Shown: piece by piece, positions 1-12,262 of the stretch | How the letters are laid out: each line of letters begins with the position of its first letter | Position numbering within the stretch: the stretch's first letter is position 1 | DNA from: Schistocephalus solidus | Lineage: Eukaryota > Platyhelminthes > Cestoda > Diphyllobothriidea > Diphyllobothriidae | NCBI GenBank assembly: GCA_017591395.1 | Contig: WEDG01005603.1 | Span: forward strand, 60,418 to 124,417 | Reading direction: 5' to 3' | DNA: 64,000 nucleotides | Notes under the pieces: generated by a model | Databases searched by the model: none | Seen by the model: the letters and a program-made list of their open reading frames with translations, nothing else | Told to the model about the DNA's origin: nothing | Program-made: the position numbers and the translations under genes

Positions 1-399
1 CTGTTTCATTTCTTGCTCCAACCTCACGATCGCTTCATTTTTTAGTTAAGACCATACTTTCAGAATAAATGGTCGATTCTCATTAGTTGCCAAAGTGTTG
101 AGAACGGCCAGATGATGGAAAAGACTTTTCGGATATTCAGTGACGTAAATGCCACTTACAATTATTAACATGTCTATTCCATTTGTCATTGGGAACGCCT
201 ACGAGGTTTTTTTCAATCCAAAAAACTACTGATTTATTTCCATTACTGCGTATATAAGCATCGGTTCTTAGGCCTTGCCTAACTCCTGTCCCTAGTAATC
301 TCACATACTGCCTCTTTGTTTGAATAAAACAAATACTTTAAATTCGTGGTACTTGCCCCTGTTTCAGTCAACATCAATAAAAATACTATTTTAAGACGA

Positions 400-1800
400 A
401 AAATATAGTTTGCATCATCTTCCCGGCGGAAAGATTTTAAATCAGAAGGAGAAGATGCAACCGCTGAAACAAGACGTTTATTTGCCTGATGTTTCCGATT
501 CTCAATCGAACTCACCCTCAGAGAGAGTCGCCAATACGTGTACTGGAAGCAGCAACTGCGCACTATTTTTTTATCCCGTATTGACCACGCGATAAAATAC
601 ATATTATAATTAACAGCATCACTGGGGGGTAGTTAATTATGCAATCATGGCTTGGCAGTCGGCGTCCTTAATTGCTGTAATTTTACCATTCGTGTTAGGC
701 ATTGGTGTGATACTTACGTGAAAATTTCACTTGCTGACATTGCAGGTGTTGGGTGCCCATACCCTCCCTAGGTGACATAGTCATCTGCTCTGGAGAAGTA
801 TTAGCGCCGGGAGGATTGCAGGCTTGAGATCTATGACTCGAGCAGCGTGCGGCTCACGTAGTTTTCCCCTCTTGCGAAGCTTTCGGCCTCACGACACCGA
901 AATATATGGTCAGGTCTCGTCGAATGAAATGCAACCTTAGAGCTAGTATCTTTTCACCTCAACATTGCTGTCTGTTCAGCCATTCGCGTCCAGAGTTTTC
1001 TCTGAGTTGCTGCTTTACCCACAACTGCAACAGATCCGGGAAACGACTGCAGACGTTTTCGGCCTTTGAGGTGGGGCTGTCAGTTTCATTACCCGGCGCC
1101 TGATGGTTGTCTCCAGCCTGTGTGCAACACCAAATGAAAATGGAGTGAGAAGGTGGCTGAAAAATTCCAAGACATTTTCAACGTATAAAAAAGCTGGTTT
1201 TTAGGCCACCACAATATTTGCGGCCAAGGACGGCATCCAGAAAGCCCAGCTGGTTTTTCTCCTTTTTCTATATTTTAACTTGAATTTGATTGAAGACGGC
1301 GTTGGGATATTCTTCGTATGCATATGCCTTGTCCATTTTGATAACGACGAACGTGTCATCCACATGCAGAGCACAGCATTTCTGCCTGTGGTTTCGGAAA
1401 CCCAACGTTTACATGACCAACTTGGTTATAAGTTTTGAAATCAACGAACCCTTTGGCATTCTTTTCACCTTCTAGCAAATTGTCCGTTTCATCGTATTTT
1501 TCACGTAGAACTAAGTCGATAGCCTCAACTGCCAGGTCGTGTGGAGTAGGAGTTAAAGGGCACGTGCCATCAAAGGTACCATGACATCGTTAGCATGATA
1601 TGCATCACTTGTGTTGAATAAGGTTTCATGCTGCAAAACCTGCACTTGTTCCTCAATCAACGCATTTGACGACAGACTGTGAACTTATTTGTCGTTTTTG
1701 GATGGCTTTAGATCGGGTAGTTCACGGAATCTTTTCTTCCGGGCTTCTTCGCATCTTGCTGTCTGTTCACGGGTTTATTTGGCCATCCTCCTTTGAAGCA
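400..1800 (-). mobile_element. Degenerate Penelope-like element, family PLE-2, internally deleted
   Basis: Read on the minus strand, about 1640-1760 gives the N-terminal part of a PLE polyprotein (KRFRELPDLKPS, then SNALIEEQVQVLQHE). About 1190-1430 gives reverse-transcriptase motif C as VDDTFVVIK followed by NQLGFLDAV. About 900-1100 gives a remnant next to the GIY-YIG endonuclease. The sequence between RT motif C and the GIY-YIG region is missing, so this copy carries an internal deletion as well as stops and frameshifts. The 3' end (about 450-530) has the terminal module shared by all PLE-2 copies here, with a degraded hammerhead-like core and a reversed AATAAA. PLEs copy themselves by target-primed reverse transcription. 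This copy cannot be functional. Family assignment rests on similarity to the better copy at 33.7-35.2 kb. Confidence 0.72.
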
Positions 1801-1839
1801 GTTATGTACCGTTCTCCTCAATGAACTCGCAGCATCTCG

Positions 1840-2190
1840 TCCGCTCTTGGTCAATTCTGTGAAAGTATTTTCGAAGTCGCAAGTGACAGTTTTAAAGGAG
1901 CACTCGGATCATTCTTCTGCCATTTTGAAATACCACGAGACTTGCCAATTCTGTTTACCGGAGGTTTGTGTGGGACACATTTCGGCAACAGATTATTGTC
2001 AGGGCAGCTGTGCAGGAAACGAATCTGCGCATAAAGTAGATGACTCAGGAAGTGGGTCTCGCCCAAACAATTTGCTAATGGAAGCGAACAACCGAGTTCC
2101 GGGAAGGAGTTGAGACGGAGACGCGCTCGCTGGAACATGGTATGCATTGGCCTGACATTTCGGATTCTCGCTCGAACCCATCAATATAGA
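1840..2190 (-). mobile_element. PLE-2 3'-terminal fragment
   Basis: The minus strand of 2148-2190 reproduces the PLE-2 terminal module (GGTTCGAG, GAATCCGAAA, GTCAGGCCAAT) and then the tail motif CTTCCCGGAACT seen at other PLE-2 ends. No coding remnant is visible. It abuts a second PLE-2 fragment in the opposite orientation at 2225. Confidence 0.6.
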
Positions 2191-2224
2191 TAGCAGAAGA
2201 TAAGGTTACCTTTGCGGACAAAAC

Positions 2225-2640
2225 AAATAAATCAGAGAAATTTGATGACACCCTGCGGGAGAAAGGCCGAACATGCAGCAGCAGTGATAAGGAGGGATGC
2301 AACACACCATAAAGTTTTATAAGGCCGAAATTCTTGCAAGGGCGGACAACGCAGCGTGGACCGCGAACTGCTTTTGTCTTGGTTCTCTTGTCTGCAGTCA
2401 ATTTATAAGCGCAATGACCTCGTGGCTCCATATTCCATGTTGAGCTTTTGCCTAAACAGAATAATCAGCCACGTGCAGAGGACGCGGGAGGACAAAGCTT
2501 CCAGTGACAGCAAGCTACATTGCTGAGCCATCATCACACCAAGAATCAAGGACAGTTAATATATTTCAACAATTATCGACTCGGACACGGAATATCAAAC
2601 CATTATCACCTCATGTACGAAAACCAGTGGTAAATGCGTG
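2225..2640 (+). mobile_element. PLE-2 GIY-YIG C-terminal fragment
   Basis: The plus strand reads AEHAAAVIRRDATHH, then a run ending RELLLSWFSCLQSINKRND. This is the C-terminal half of a PLE GIY-YIG endonuclease: the conserved EH after the first helix and the RE(L)LESWF-GPQSINKCND block. The 5' half of the domain is absent. A 3' untranslated stretch follows (TCACACCAAGAATC, shared with the copy at 11.5 kb). The tail-to-tail arrangement with the fragment at 1840-2190 suggests two insertions. Confidence 0.62.
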
Positions 2641-4680
2641 ATCTGCCTATTGAATTAGGCACGTAGCGGCATGGCATTAGCATGGCTGCAGCACTGGTGT
2701 CCTCATCCCCATTATCCGCTTCTGTCTCTGGTTATGCATTCGAACGAGAATCCAAAATATTAGGCTTAGAAACCCCATCATATCTTTTTATTGTTCTTCT
2801 TTTTCTATGTAAGAAATATCTGCTGAAATGGCATCTACCATACGGGACTAGCGAGACTAAAAGAATGTATTTCGATCAAGTACCTGGAGGTTAGGTCAAA
2901 TAAATTACGTTTATATTTTATTGACAGGGCGCTGTTGCTTTTGGGGGTTCAAAGAAATCACATTACAGCACAAAAACGCTCAGCAGACTAAGTTGAATAC
3001 TCTTTAATTTAGAAATAAGTAAAATCTGCCATTCTGCTTGTATGTTTATTTAAAACGTTTGTGTCATGCTGGTGCCCACTGACAAAGGCTTATATTTTTT
3101 CGCGAGACTTATAATAAATGAGGTTGCCAAGAAGAATTTCCTCATAGAGCCGGTGCACAGAGACTACACGACGTCTAATTAATTCGAAAATGGGCTAAGG
3201 CTTAGTTTCAATCATATATGGACGGGCAGGTGCCTTTTAAAATTGTGGTACATTGTACGATGGCTTCGTTTAATTTCTGCGAATTGACTGTGGTCAGTTA
3301 CGTTCTGTCTTCATGGTCAGTTTGACGGCATATGATATTTGATGGTTACCAAATAACCTTAAAATAACCGTCTTTATAATTCTTTCTGCTTTAATCTGTT
3401 CTCAGAGAATGTCTGCCCCTAGAGCATGGTTCGAGCAGCTTTTGTTAGCTTATCTCTATTTAAACTGTTTTCGGAAATTTACTTTACTTGAGAAATCGGT
3501 TTTTTATAGTTGATACTGCCTTAAGCAAATAAAATATGTTTTCAATTTACATTTCAACATAAGCTGGCTTCGCTAGACATTTTTGTAGATCGACTCTGAT
3601 GTCCTTTATTTTCTCCGCAATAAATAAACACGTTAGCTGCGCTACTTATCAGTTTCATTGCAAATGCTCTCTTATGTACGTGGAAACATAATAGCAAATT
3701 GCCAACAGAAAAATTTAACGAACGGTGGTATTTGAGTTAATAGCGGGTTTTGATATTGAGCCCCCATTTTCTGCTCTCCGTTTGCATGTAAAACTTCTTA
3801 TATGTACATCGGTTGCTCTATTTTTCCATTAAATAGTGAATTTTAACCTTCCTTGTTTATTTGAACTACAGCGTATGAAACTGTCCCCATTTTGAAGCAA
3901 GTCTAATTTGATTTACATTTTGAGACACGTTCAAGGACGATTCTTCATGATGTATATAGTTGCAGGCTTCGGTCATTCGTTGGTAATCTTCCGGTGTTAT
4001 GTGGTTTGTGTGTTTACACTTATTCACGGGGAAGGAAAGGAATTTTTGTTGAAGTTTTTGGAATTGTTTTTTTTAAATAAAGCATGCCTCTTTCTCTCTA
4101 GTCTAATCGCGAATGGTTGTCATCAACAATGTTACTGCTATCGTGGATTAACCAGTTATCCACTCAACATCCAACAATGTCTTTGGTCAGAAAATGTCTA
4201 AAACACGTTCACGTACTAAGGTTAGGTGTGTTTTATGGATCATTTGACGATTTTCTTGTTCAGTTAACTCGGTTAATTATAATATTTTTGGCTCTTACAT
4301 ACCTTGTTAGTATCCATAGCTATCGAATGGCGCGAATAAACAGTTAAACAATGGTTAGAGTTTAACATATCCTTGAGCTTAGGTATAAGTTTTTACTGCT
4401 TTTAGCTCTGCTTGGTTAAGGTTTCAAGATTAACTAGTGTGAAGCACATATTACATTTCTCCTTCCTGAGGTATATTTAGTCACATATGAAAACAAAACT
4501 CGTAAGAGATTATTTATAGACCACTTACAGTCATATCTTACCTTTTCGGACATGGTTATTGTCAAAATGTCATTCAGACTGACTATCCTAACATTAAGAG
4601 TTACATTAACAGACTAGAAAAACACATTTTGCGCATCTATCGTTCGGCAGTAACTACCAGTACTGCAGGAGGTTAGTGGC
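2641..4680. other. AT-rich stretch without recognisable gene
   Basis: Only short, low-complexity ORFs occur (for example 2682-2894 and 3908-4201). Their translations are rich in F, L and Y, lack recognisable motifs and have no convincing splice sites. I see no RNA gene or repeat structure beyond AT-rich simple sequence. Confidence 0.5.
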
Positions 4681-4689
4681 TGCCATTTA

Positions 4690-5330
4690 TGACCACGCCG
4701 ACATTTCCGGTGAGAAAACTGCCAGTGTGCACCCGTTGACGATGAGATCGCCCATCGGATCGCCGAAGTCAGCCAAGCCTTTGGACGTATGCAGAACGTG
4801 GTCTGGGATCGACACGATCTCAACCTCAGCACTGAACTGAAGATGTAAAAAACTGTCATCTTGCCGAAGCTGCTGTATGGAGCGGAGATGTAACGACCTA
4901 CCAAAAGCAGGTGGAAGCTTAACCACTTCCACCTTAGCTGCCTTCTCAGAATACTGAAGCTGAGATGGCAAAACAGGATCCCAGAAACGAAAGTTCTGGA
5001 GCGGACCGGAATCCTCAGCATCCACGCCATGCTGAGGCAGGTGCAACTGCGCTCGAGCAGCCACATTGGGAGGAAAGATGACGAACGACTACTCAAACGA
5101 CTCTTATATGGAGATGTTGCCACGGGTTCTCGTCGACAAGGGGGTCAAGTACGACGCTACAAAGACACTCTGAAGACGTCCCCGAAGCAATTGCATATCA
5201 ACCCGGAGTCCTGGGAAGACCTTGCCCGGAATCGATCGGCTTGGAGAAGAACGGTGAAGACAAGGGCAGCAATCTATGAAGCCAACAGGATCGCCGCTGC
5301 CAAGACCAAATAGAGCGGCACGAAAGTCAC
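4690..5330 (+). mobile_element. RTE-like LINE reverse transcriptase, C-terminal fragment
   Basis: The plus strand, allowing frameshifts, shows the end of a non-LTR reverse transcriptase. There is a remnant of the LLYGAE-WTTYQKQ block at 4870-4910, then a continuous frame at 5029-5313 with MLRQVQLRSSSHIGRKDD, KRLLYGDVATGSRRQGGQ, RRYKDTLK and WEDLARNRSAWRR. This block follows the RT domain in RTE-type LINEs common in flatworms. The 5' portion (endonuclease and RT palm) is absent, so this is a 5'-truncated, decayed copy. The antisense ORFs over the same DNA are shadows. Confidence 0.8.
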
Positions 5331-5344
5331 CAGCGCCCGTAACG

Positions 5345-6180
5345 TTAAGCGCCGTGGTTGGAAGGTTGCCAACTGAAAATTACACTCAGACCTCGCAGTT
5401 AGTCCAATGTGTGTTGTGTGGAGTGGCTGACTGGTGGTCTGAGAGTCAGTCTGTGATGGCTCATTCTTAACGTAACCTCTGGCTATCTCACACATGTGAG
5501 ATGTAAGCCGTTCAACCCCCTGTTGTGTGAAATCCTGGTGCTTGTGTTTGGGGGGCCAGGACGTGTACGTAGTACACGTAGACGAGGTCACCAGCAGCTG
5601 CGCCCACTTCCGCATCAGACCACTGACCTGCTCGAACAGCGGTTTGACTGTGCGGGTGGGGGAGAGAGTGAAGTTTACAGCTCAGTGCATGTTCATCACT
5701 ATAAACAATTTGACGCGCTTGAAACTATCACGGTGCGCTAAAAGCCCTGGCTTGAAAGATGCCAACTGACGGGATAACTCGGACCACGTGGTCAGCCCAA
5801 TGTGTGTTTTGTGTGGAGTGGCTGACTGGCAGACTGAGAGTCAGGCTGCAATGGCTCCTTCATAATGTGGCCTTTATGGCACTTCCACTCCGTGGGATCC
5901 AGGCCAGGTGTGGTGGTACGCCCAGGGGCGGCTCCGGCCGCGCCAGCCACCTGCGATCTCTTCCATTTCCGGTCTTCTTGCCTGTGTCGTGATACCGGGT
6001 TCAGGTGGAGGAGGAGAGAGTGCGGTAGCTGCAGTGCAAGGCTACTATCACTTAAAACTAATTCACTCGCAAGTCACCGTCCCTGCACCACCCTTACCGT
6101 GGAGCATACGGTGGGCATCGTTGAAATCGACGGTCGACCTATCGTGTGTGCATACGTCTAACAGTATAGTCAAAAACCTC
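5345..6180 (+). repeat. Dispersed repeat R1, partly tandem
   Basis: A block beginning near AATGTGTGTTTTGTGTGGAG, with GTGGCTGACTGG and CTGAGAGTCAG, occurs twice here (about 5395-5475 and 5795-5870) and again at 55.98-56.06 kb. The segment 5500-6160 is colinear with 55730-56345, including GTGTGAAATCCTGG, GCTCCGGCCGCGCCAG and CCGGTCTTCTT. It lies directly downstream of the LINE fragment, so it may be that LINE's 3' untranslated region or an independent non-coding element. The ORFs in it differ between copies, so I treat it as non-coding. Confidence 0.6.
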
Positions 6181-6309
6181 CCCCTCGGCACAGATTTCCT
6201 TATTTCCTCCAACCTGCCAAAAAATAGCACCAGACAATATAATCTGCGCACTAGCCTGCTAAATCTCACCGCATTCAAACACCAAACATTTTGGCTGATA
6301 TTCTGAGAA

Positions 6310-9300
6310 CCATTCTAAAATGCTTTGTTTTAAATCAAGCAAATTACTGGTTTACATACTACATTAACTATTAATTCCCAAATATCTTAAATAAAATCAT
6401 AATCAAAATTCTTTTTAGAGCAGTTTGAACTTTTTGCTTTTAATTTAGTATGTCAGTTGTAAGGCATGCATTAGGCCTTTAGAATATATGTATGTATCTG
6501 CTTGTTTCAGTTAAGTGTGCTATAGGTATTTCGATCGTACACAACTAATTACTAATTATAAGTAAGTTATTGTTGCATTTAACAAATATTTGCCTGTTGA
6601 TTCTGAGAAATATGTTCTTTTATCAGCGGAGTCATCGAGATATTCGGGATTTCATGTGAAAGTTGGGCAATTTCCGTTAATTTGGCAATCTACTACAAAT
6701 AGCAAATACTCTACTCTACCAACATGCGTTCATGTCACAGTTAAGTCGTTCTTGATTTTAATATAGGAGCTCCTGCTGAAAAAGGCAAGTCATGCTGTCT
6801 TAAATAAATCTTAAAATATTTTCGGTTGTTTACATTCTCATTAGAGAAGAAATATTGAAAGGAACATTTATATTTGAACTGTCATACAAACCTGTCAGGA
6901 ATTTTAAAACATTACTGTCATTCTGAATAGAAAAAAAGATAATTAGCTGAAACACTACTTTTGTCTGTAATTTCAGATCGCCGCTGGAATTCGATATCGA
7001 AAATATCATGAGGTAAAGATATCTGAAGCATTATGCGTAGAATAATAAAGGTTATAGTTAGTTTCTTTTTATACTGCTAGTAAAATTGCAGTCACCCAAT
7101 TTACCGCGGATAATAGATGTTGTGAGAATTGCCCTTTTGGTCACGTGTAGCCGCTGATTGGTTAGGATTTCAGCTACAGTCGTGGTATATGACATGATAA
7201 TTACTCAGCAATTTGGCTGAGCTACACAAAACCTGGAATCAGTGTTCACTAGCACACTGCTGGCGAGGATAATTGCTCAAAAGATTGAAACTAGTTAAAT
7301 GCAAGAAGCAGATAATTTATCATAATTTTGTGTTCGTATCAGAAACCCACGTCAGAAGGAGGGACGCAGGTCAGAGTGGCAGCCGCATAGGAGAATGTGG
7401 CATTTGTAAAATGTCATTTAACTGCAACCACTGACCGTGTGTGAGTTTATATTTGGACATTTTCATTACTGGTGCTGTTTAAATCCTTGGTAATCCTCCG
7501 GTGATTATGCTCTCCAGTACTGTCACTAGTAACACTAGAAATCCTTAGGTAGCAAAAAAGTCCATTCAGGCAAAGTCCTAGCAACGAGAATGTTTGTGTG
7601 AGGTAGGTGTTACTGAGAGGCGTGACAACCCTGACTCAAACAACAAGTAACTCACACGGTAGTTAATTAAGGATATAATCGTTGCCCTCCCAACTTTGAA
7701 ACTGTGATGTGATCACATCGAGTAACACGGATATTTTGCCTGATAGTTACTAATGGATATTTAAATATCTGCATCAACAGTAATTTTCTACGTTCTCTAG
7801 TATAGCCATTTTACCCGCATTTACACGAGATACACTAAACTACACCAGGAATTGGTACATTGTTGTTTCTTGGTGATTGTGTGATTCCGAGGCCTCTTTT
7901 TAGTTAAGGTGTACTTAACATAAGTTCGGATCAGTACAGTTTAGTTCGGCATCTTTCCTTCACATGAACGATTTTGAACTAGCAGCCAGTTGCTCTGAAT
8001 ATCAGTTGAGGGTACTGCATGCTATCACCCTCGTTCTTCGATTCACTGCATGTCTTCTTAAAAAGCACATTGAGCGTCCTACAGACCTGCGTCTCTGACA
8101 GACTTGTTGGTTGCTATTTTTGCTCAATACTTTGTCGTATTTGTTTATTCCTTAGCAGTACTTTTAACTTTGCATCAGACAGATAATCACGTAAGAGAGG
8201 CCCATTTGATTATTCTCATTCTCATTCATCATGAGTTTATGTACAACAGAAGAGTGTGCTGATATTTTTCATGTCAAGTTCTAATAAACTTTGATGAATA
8301 TTGAGAGAGAAAGGTACGCTTTTTTATGATAATAGAATTCAAAATTTTCAACAAAAATCTTCCATTCACCATGAATAAGATTTAACACACAAATTACATA
8401 CCACCCGAAGATCACAAAGAATGGTCAAAGACTGCAATTATCAACATCGTGAAGAATCGTCCTTGAATGATTCGCAAAATGTATATCGAATTGGACTTCC
8501 TTAAAAATGGTGCCAGCATCGTTCACTGACCACTTCGTTGTTTTAGTTAAAATAAATAAGAATGATTCATTATCGGTATCTAATGAATGAAATAGGCCAA
8601 TCAATTTACATATACGAAAATTTACATGGGAATGGTGAACAGACAAAATGTGAACTATGAGTGTATCTACCAGGTTAATATTACAAAGGTTGGTTTCTGA
8701 ATAGAAGAAAAACAGTGACCACCTTGGTTCTGTTTAAAAAATATAAAAAATATATGTGAGTTTCTACCACTGATATGTTGTTTTGCCAAATAAAGTTTAT
8801 GTTTTACAATACAACACGGTGGTTTTAAAGATTTTAACGTGTTCTTCATACATTTTAAACGAAAAAATGCGGCAGTTCTAACTGCCACAGTGGAAGGAAT
8901 ACCAGTTTACTTGGACGTGACAACTGAGGATGCCATAATTTCACTTTAATGAAGACGTTTTCCTAAAGTATACGCTAGGAGTGATGTTGGCAAGCTGACC
9001 TTGATGCCTGAAAAACCAATAAAGTTATAATTTGCACAAATGGATCATGTCTGGCATCCCTAACTTGGAAGGATGGTATGAGCCCGATGGGCACGCCTTC
9101 TTTTGAATTTTCCCAAAATCCTAGTTTGGGCTACTTTTGTTTTTTGAGCACTCGCCTTTTTCAGGCGTTAGAAAATATTGCCATATAAGCTGCATTTACT
9201 TCACGTGCCAATTTTTTTTCCGCTGGATGACACAGCTTCGATGGGCTCGGCTAATTAGTACCTCCGTCAGAGTATGACTCGTTCTTTCTTCTATATACAA

Positions 9301-10680
9301 AAAAGGATCAATAAGCAAGAAATGACATCGCAGTGGCCTTTTCCTTTGTGAATTATTCTTCTTGTCTATAGTACTGGTTAATATGCTATTGTCTATGAAG
9401 GCTTTACCTAGATTCCCACGGTTCAACGTCCTGAGTGTGTCCAGTAAGCATTTGAGTGAGCGCCACCCTCAGTATATAAGAAGATAGATCACTTATCATT
9501 TCATATGAATGCTTTCCATACAAAGAACATAACAAGCACCATTTCATTGAATTAGATATTTGAATAAGTTAAGGACGCCATCTCTGCAGAATTTGGTTAC
9601 GTCATTAAAATTCGCCTTCTTTGCCTTTCTTAAATTTGTCCCTGGAAACCGATTTTTTATTTAAATATAACAAGAGAGGAAGAAAAATCGCCATAAAATT
9701 TTAACTCAGATTCAGCTTACCTCACAGCTAAATCCCTTTGTTGTTTGCACTTTTCATGTCATATTTCACTTATCGAGATGGTATTTTTGAGTTCACTTTT
9801 TCCATTTACGTGTGAGTATAACACTCCCCGAATACAAGGCACATAGCACTATATATTAGCGAAAATAAATTTGTTCCGCAAACATTTAATTATTTCGTGG
9901 GTTAGGCAAAATTTGCTATTTTTTGCAATTTCAAATAGAGAGATATGAACGTCAGCATAATCTTTCATGTATTTTAAGGAAAGTACAAAATACGCTTTTA
10001 AAATATTAACTAAACTTCCTTGAGCAAATAGACTTGTCAGTAGTTAGTTCATTTTTAATGATCTCGTTCTGATAATAAAACATTTTGAAAATATTTAGGA
10101 TTCTTAATTGCTGCCCAACCTAGCGTGAGATCCATTTTTTTATAACTGAGTCCAAGCAAACCCGTTTTCATTGTCTGTCTATCTGTCTGTGAACCTTTTA
10201 ATTTAGAAAAGTGTCCAATTTAGAGTGCTTGAACGCAAACTGTTTGTCTCTCAGGCATTGTAAAAAAATCATTTCAAATAAATGTTTATTGCAGTTTCAC
10301 GGAGAACCATTCAACAACTTATTTTACTTGACAGAGAAAAAGTGATTTTTTGTAATTGGTCTGAGAAATTCTGTGTAAATTATCTGAAGGATTTTAAAAT
10401 CATGCTTCGGGAAATTGCTTTTTTTGAATTACCACCGTCATTAGTTTCGAAAGCTATTTCACTTTTGGAATGCTCAAACATGAACCATGCGGATTGCAAT
10501 TCTATTTTTGTTTATTGTGTCTTTGAATGTTTCGTAAGGATTACTTATTTAGGCCTGTTAAACAAAGTGGGAGAACAAGAAGCGCCCTTAGTACAGGTTG
10601 CTCTGTGCCAAATTCATGGGAACTTAGGGTAATGTCTAAGATTATCAGTGGGATTAAACTTAGGCAAAGGCTTACGAGAA
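6310..10680. other. AT-rich stretch without recognisable gene
   Basis: Both strands show only short ORFs without motifs. The one repeat I can see is R2 at 8290-8650, listed separately. A short GC-richer segment near 7120-7230 holds CACGTG and CTGATTGG, but no ORF or start codon context follows, so I do not call a promoter. Confidence 0.5.
8290..8650. repeat. Dispersed repeat R2, copy 1
   Basis: Blocks such as TTGGACTTCCTTAAAAATGG, GTGCCAGCATCGT and GTCCTTGAATG recur in the same order at 36665-36930. No coding capacity is shared between the two copies. The family is unknown to me. Confidence 0.55.
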
Positions 10681-10689
10681 AAAAGTAGA

Positions 10690-10765
10690 TGCGATCACTG
10701 GGACAAGAGCTTTATTAGCCTGACGTTTCGGATTCCAACTCGAACCCATCATCAGAGTCAGTACG
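10690..10765 (-). mobile_element. PLE-2 3' terminus (solo end)
   Basis: The minus strand gives the full PLE-2 terminal module: CTGATGATGGGTTCGAG, GAATCCGAAACGTCAGG, then TAATAAAGC and CCAGTGATCGC. No coding sequence lies next to it on the proper side, so it is a short 5'-truncated insertion. It holds the best-preserved PLE-2 hammerhead-like core in the window. Confidence 0.6.
10718..10759 (-). ncRNA. Hammerhead-ribozyme-like core in PLE-2 end
   Basis: On the minus strand, GACT is followed by the core CTGATGA. A hairpin stem II follows (GGGTTC with GAATCC), then GAAA, a 4-nt palindrome read as ACGT, and C followed by AGGC, which can pair with GACT except at one position. The order matches a type I hammerhead: CUGANGA, stem II, GAAA, stem III, NUH, stem I. 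Stem III is so short that it could only form between two RNA copies. PLEs are known to carry such motifs. Activity of this copy is not shown. Confidence 0.5.
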
Positions 10766-10870
10766 TTTAAGTCAAAGTTTAGGTTTACGTTTTAGGTTAT
10801 GTTTAGGGCTTGAGTTAACTACAGGGTTAGGCTTAAGATAAGGGCTATGGGCTAGGGTATTATTTCGATT
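10750..10870 (+). repeat. Degenerate TTAGGG-like tract
   Basis: There is a run of imperfect hexamers (GTTTAGGTTTACG, TTTAGGGCTTG, AGGGTTAGGCTTAAG, GGGCTATGGGCTAGGG). Similar tracts occur at 12.34-12.52, 54.11-54.30 and 61.12-61.30 kb, and in the opposite orientation at 43.56-43.74 kb. It is interstitial and strongly decayed, so not a telomere end. Confidence 0.5.
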
Positions 10871-11039
10871 AAAGCAAGTGCTAGGACACGGGAATATAAA
10901 ACCTTCCAGGAATTGTGCCCAGTTCGCCCTTTATAATTGAGGTGGGCGTTCCTCTTTCCGCTTCTGGTTTAAAGGAGCATATACTTAATCCGTTCCGAAT
11001 CTTTTCAGAGTGCTCCCGTAAGTGAAGAACATGTCTGAA

Positions 11040-11830
11040 ACCGTCAGTCACCTCCTAACATCACTTGTAGTTGGAGTTGCACACGAAGCGGAGGCAAACC
11101 TCAGGCGCCAGTTCATGCAGCCAAAAGACCTACAATTACGTCAGGAAACGTCTGGAGTCCTTTAATACATATTCTGCGGTTTTAGATAAAGCAAGTACGT
11201 AGGAGAAACCGAGAGATTACTCCACAAGCGAATGGCCGAGCATGCAGCAGCGGTTGGAGGAATGACGTTAAATCGCAGATCGTGGCTGATGCAACGGGAA
11301 TGCTCACAAGGTGTGACAACCGTGTGAGCAGCTTGAGTCATGGTTTTCCGGCCCGCATTCAATTAACAAGTGCAATGACCTTCCATATACGTATTCTGTA
11401 CTACGATTTTGTCTGGAAGAAATTACTAGCCATGTGGGAAGGATGTGAGTAACCAGCAGTGCTGGTGACAGTGGACCCAGTTATTGAATAATAGTCACAC
11501 CAAGAATGGACAAAGATGGTAAACTCACAGCAATTATTGACTGGGGCACGGACCGACAAGTCATCAACGCATCACCTACAACCCCCAGTGATTAACACGA
11601 GTACTGCAAAATATAATAGGCATCTGGTAACCTGGCAACCATGCCCTATAAATACTGCGCATCTTGTGCCCCAAAGTACTTTTTTCTGCAACTGTCTCTG
11701 AGGCTAGGGTCAAGAGAGATGCTGAAACACCAGGCCAATAAACACCATGTTAAAGTGATCATGTCTCATTTTTCGCGGCTACTTCCGGGAACTAGCGTCG
11801 TTGCTTCTACTAACATCTGTTTAAATAAAA
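11040..11830 (+). mobile_element. PLE-2 3' fragment with GIY-YIG remnant and 3' UTR
   Basis: The plus strand of 11190-11270 reads YVGETERLLHKRMAEHAAAV, the heart of the PLE GIY-YIG endonuclease. It is followed by stops. Then comes the 3' untranslated region shared with 2.5-2.6 kb (TCACACCAAGAATGG) and the terminal module at 11693-11740 (CTCTGAGGCTAGG, GCTGAAACACCAGGCCAATA), ending near TACTTCCGGGAACT. The segment 11000-11160 is upstream PLE coding sequence with many disruptions. The GIY-YIG domain nicks target DNA in PLE mobility. This copy is dead. Confidence 0.68.
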
Positions 11831-12262
11831 TGAGCTTTCAAGTTGTTGGATCTCAACTCATTTCAGAGGCACTGTACGGAAGTGGGTTGCTGTTTACCAC
11901 TACACAGTGCATACTTGGCTTAAGTTTTATTGATGCCACTGGCTTATGCATCATTGCGCTCTAAATTTAACGAACCATCAATTCTGCTCACAGTTAAGAA
12001 AGTACAAGCTGCTGAAATGCGTGATAACTGTTTTCTAAAGAAACTAAACTGGGCGTATATTTGTGTAGAAAGTAATAGCAACACACTGGGGTTTACATAT
12101 TACGACAAGACTTTGAAGTAACGAAGTATTTCAGTTATGATATTTCCGGTATCCTTGGAAATCTGATTATAACCACAAAAGGAACCATAAAAATAGTTAA
12201 GTATCTAATTCGTTGAGAAATATTACTGAAATAAATAACGTGAGTAGAGTTCTCTTGTAGGG

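Noticed and set aside
4614..5123. Minus-strand 169-codon protein
   Set aside because: Antisense of the LINE C-terminal region, whose plus-strand motifs are recognisable.
7120..7230. Promoter with CACGTG and CTGATTGG
   Set aside because: Single copies of short motifs with no downstream coding exon or start-like context.
10750..10870. Telomere end or fusion point
   Set aside because: Units are heavily degenerate, short, and appear in several places and orientations, often inside a TIR element.
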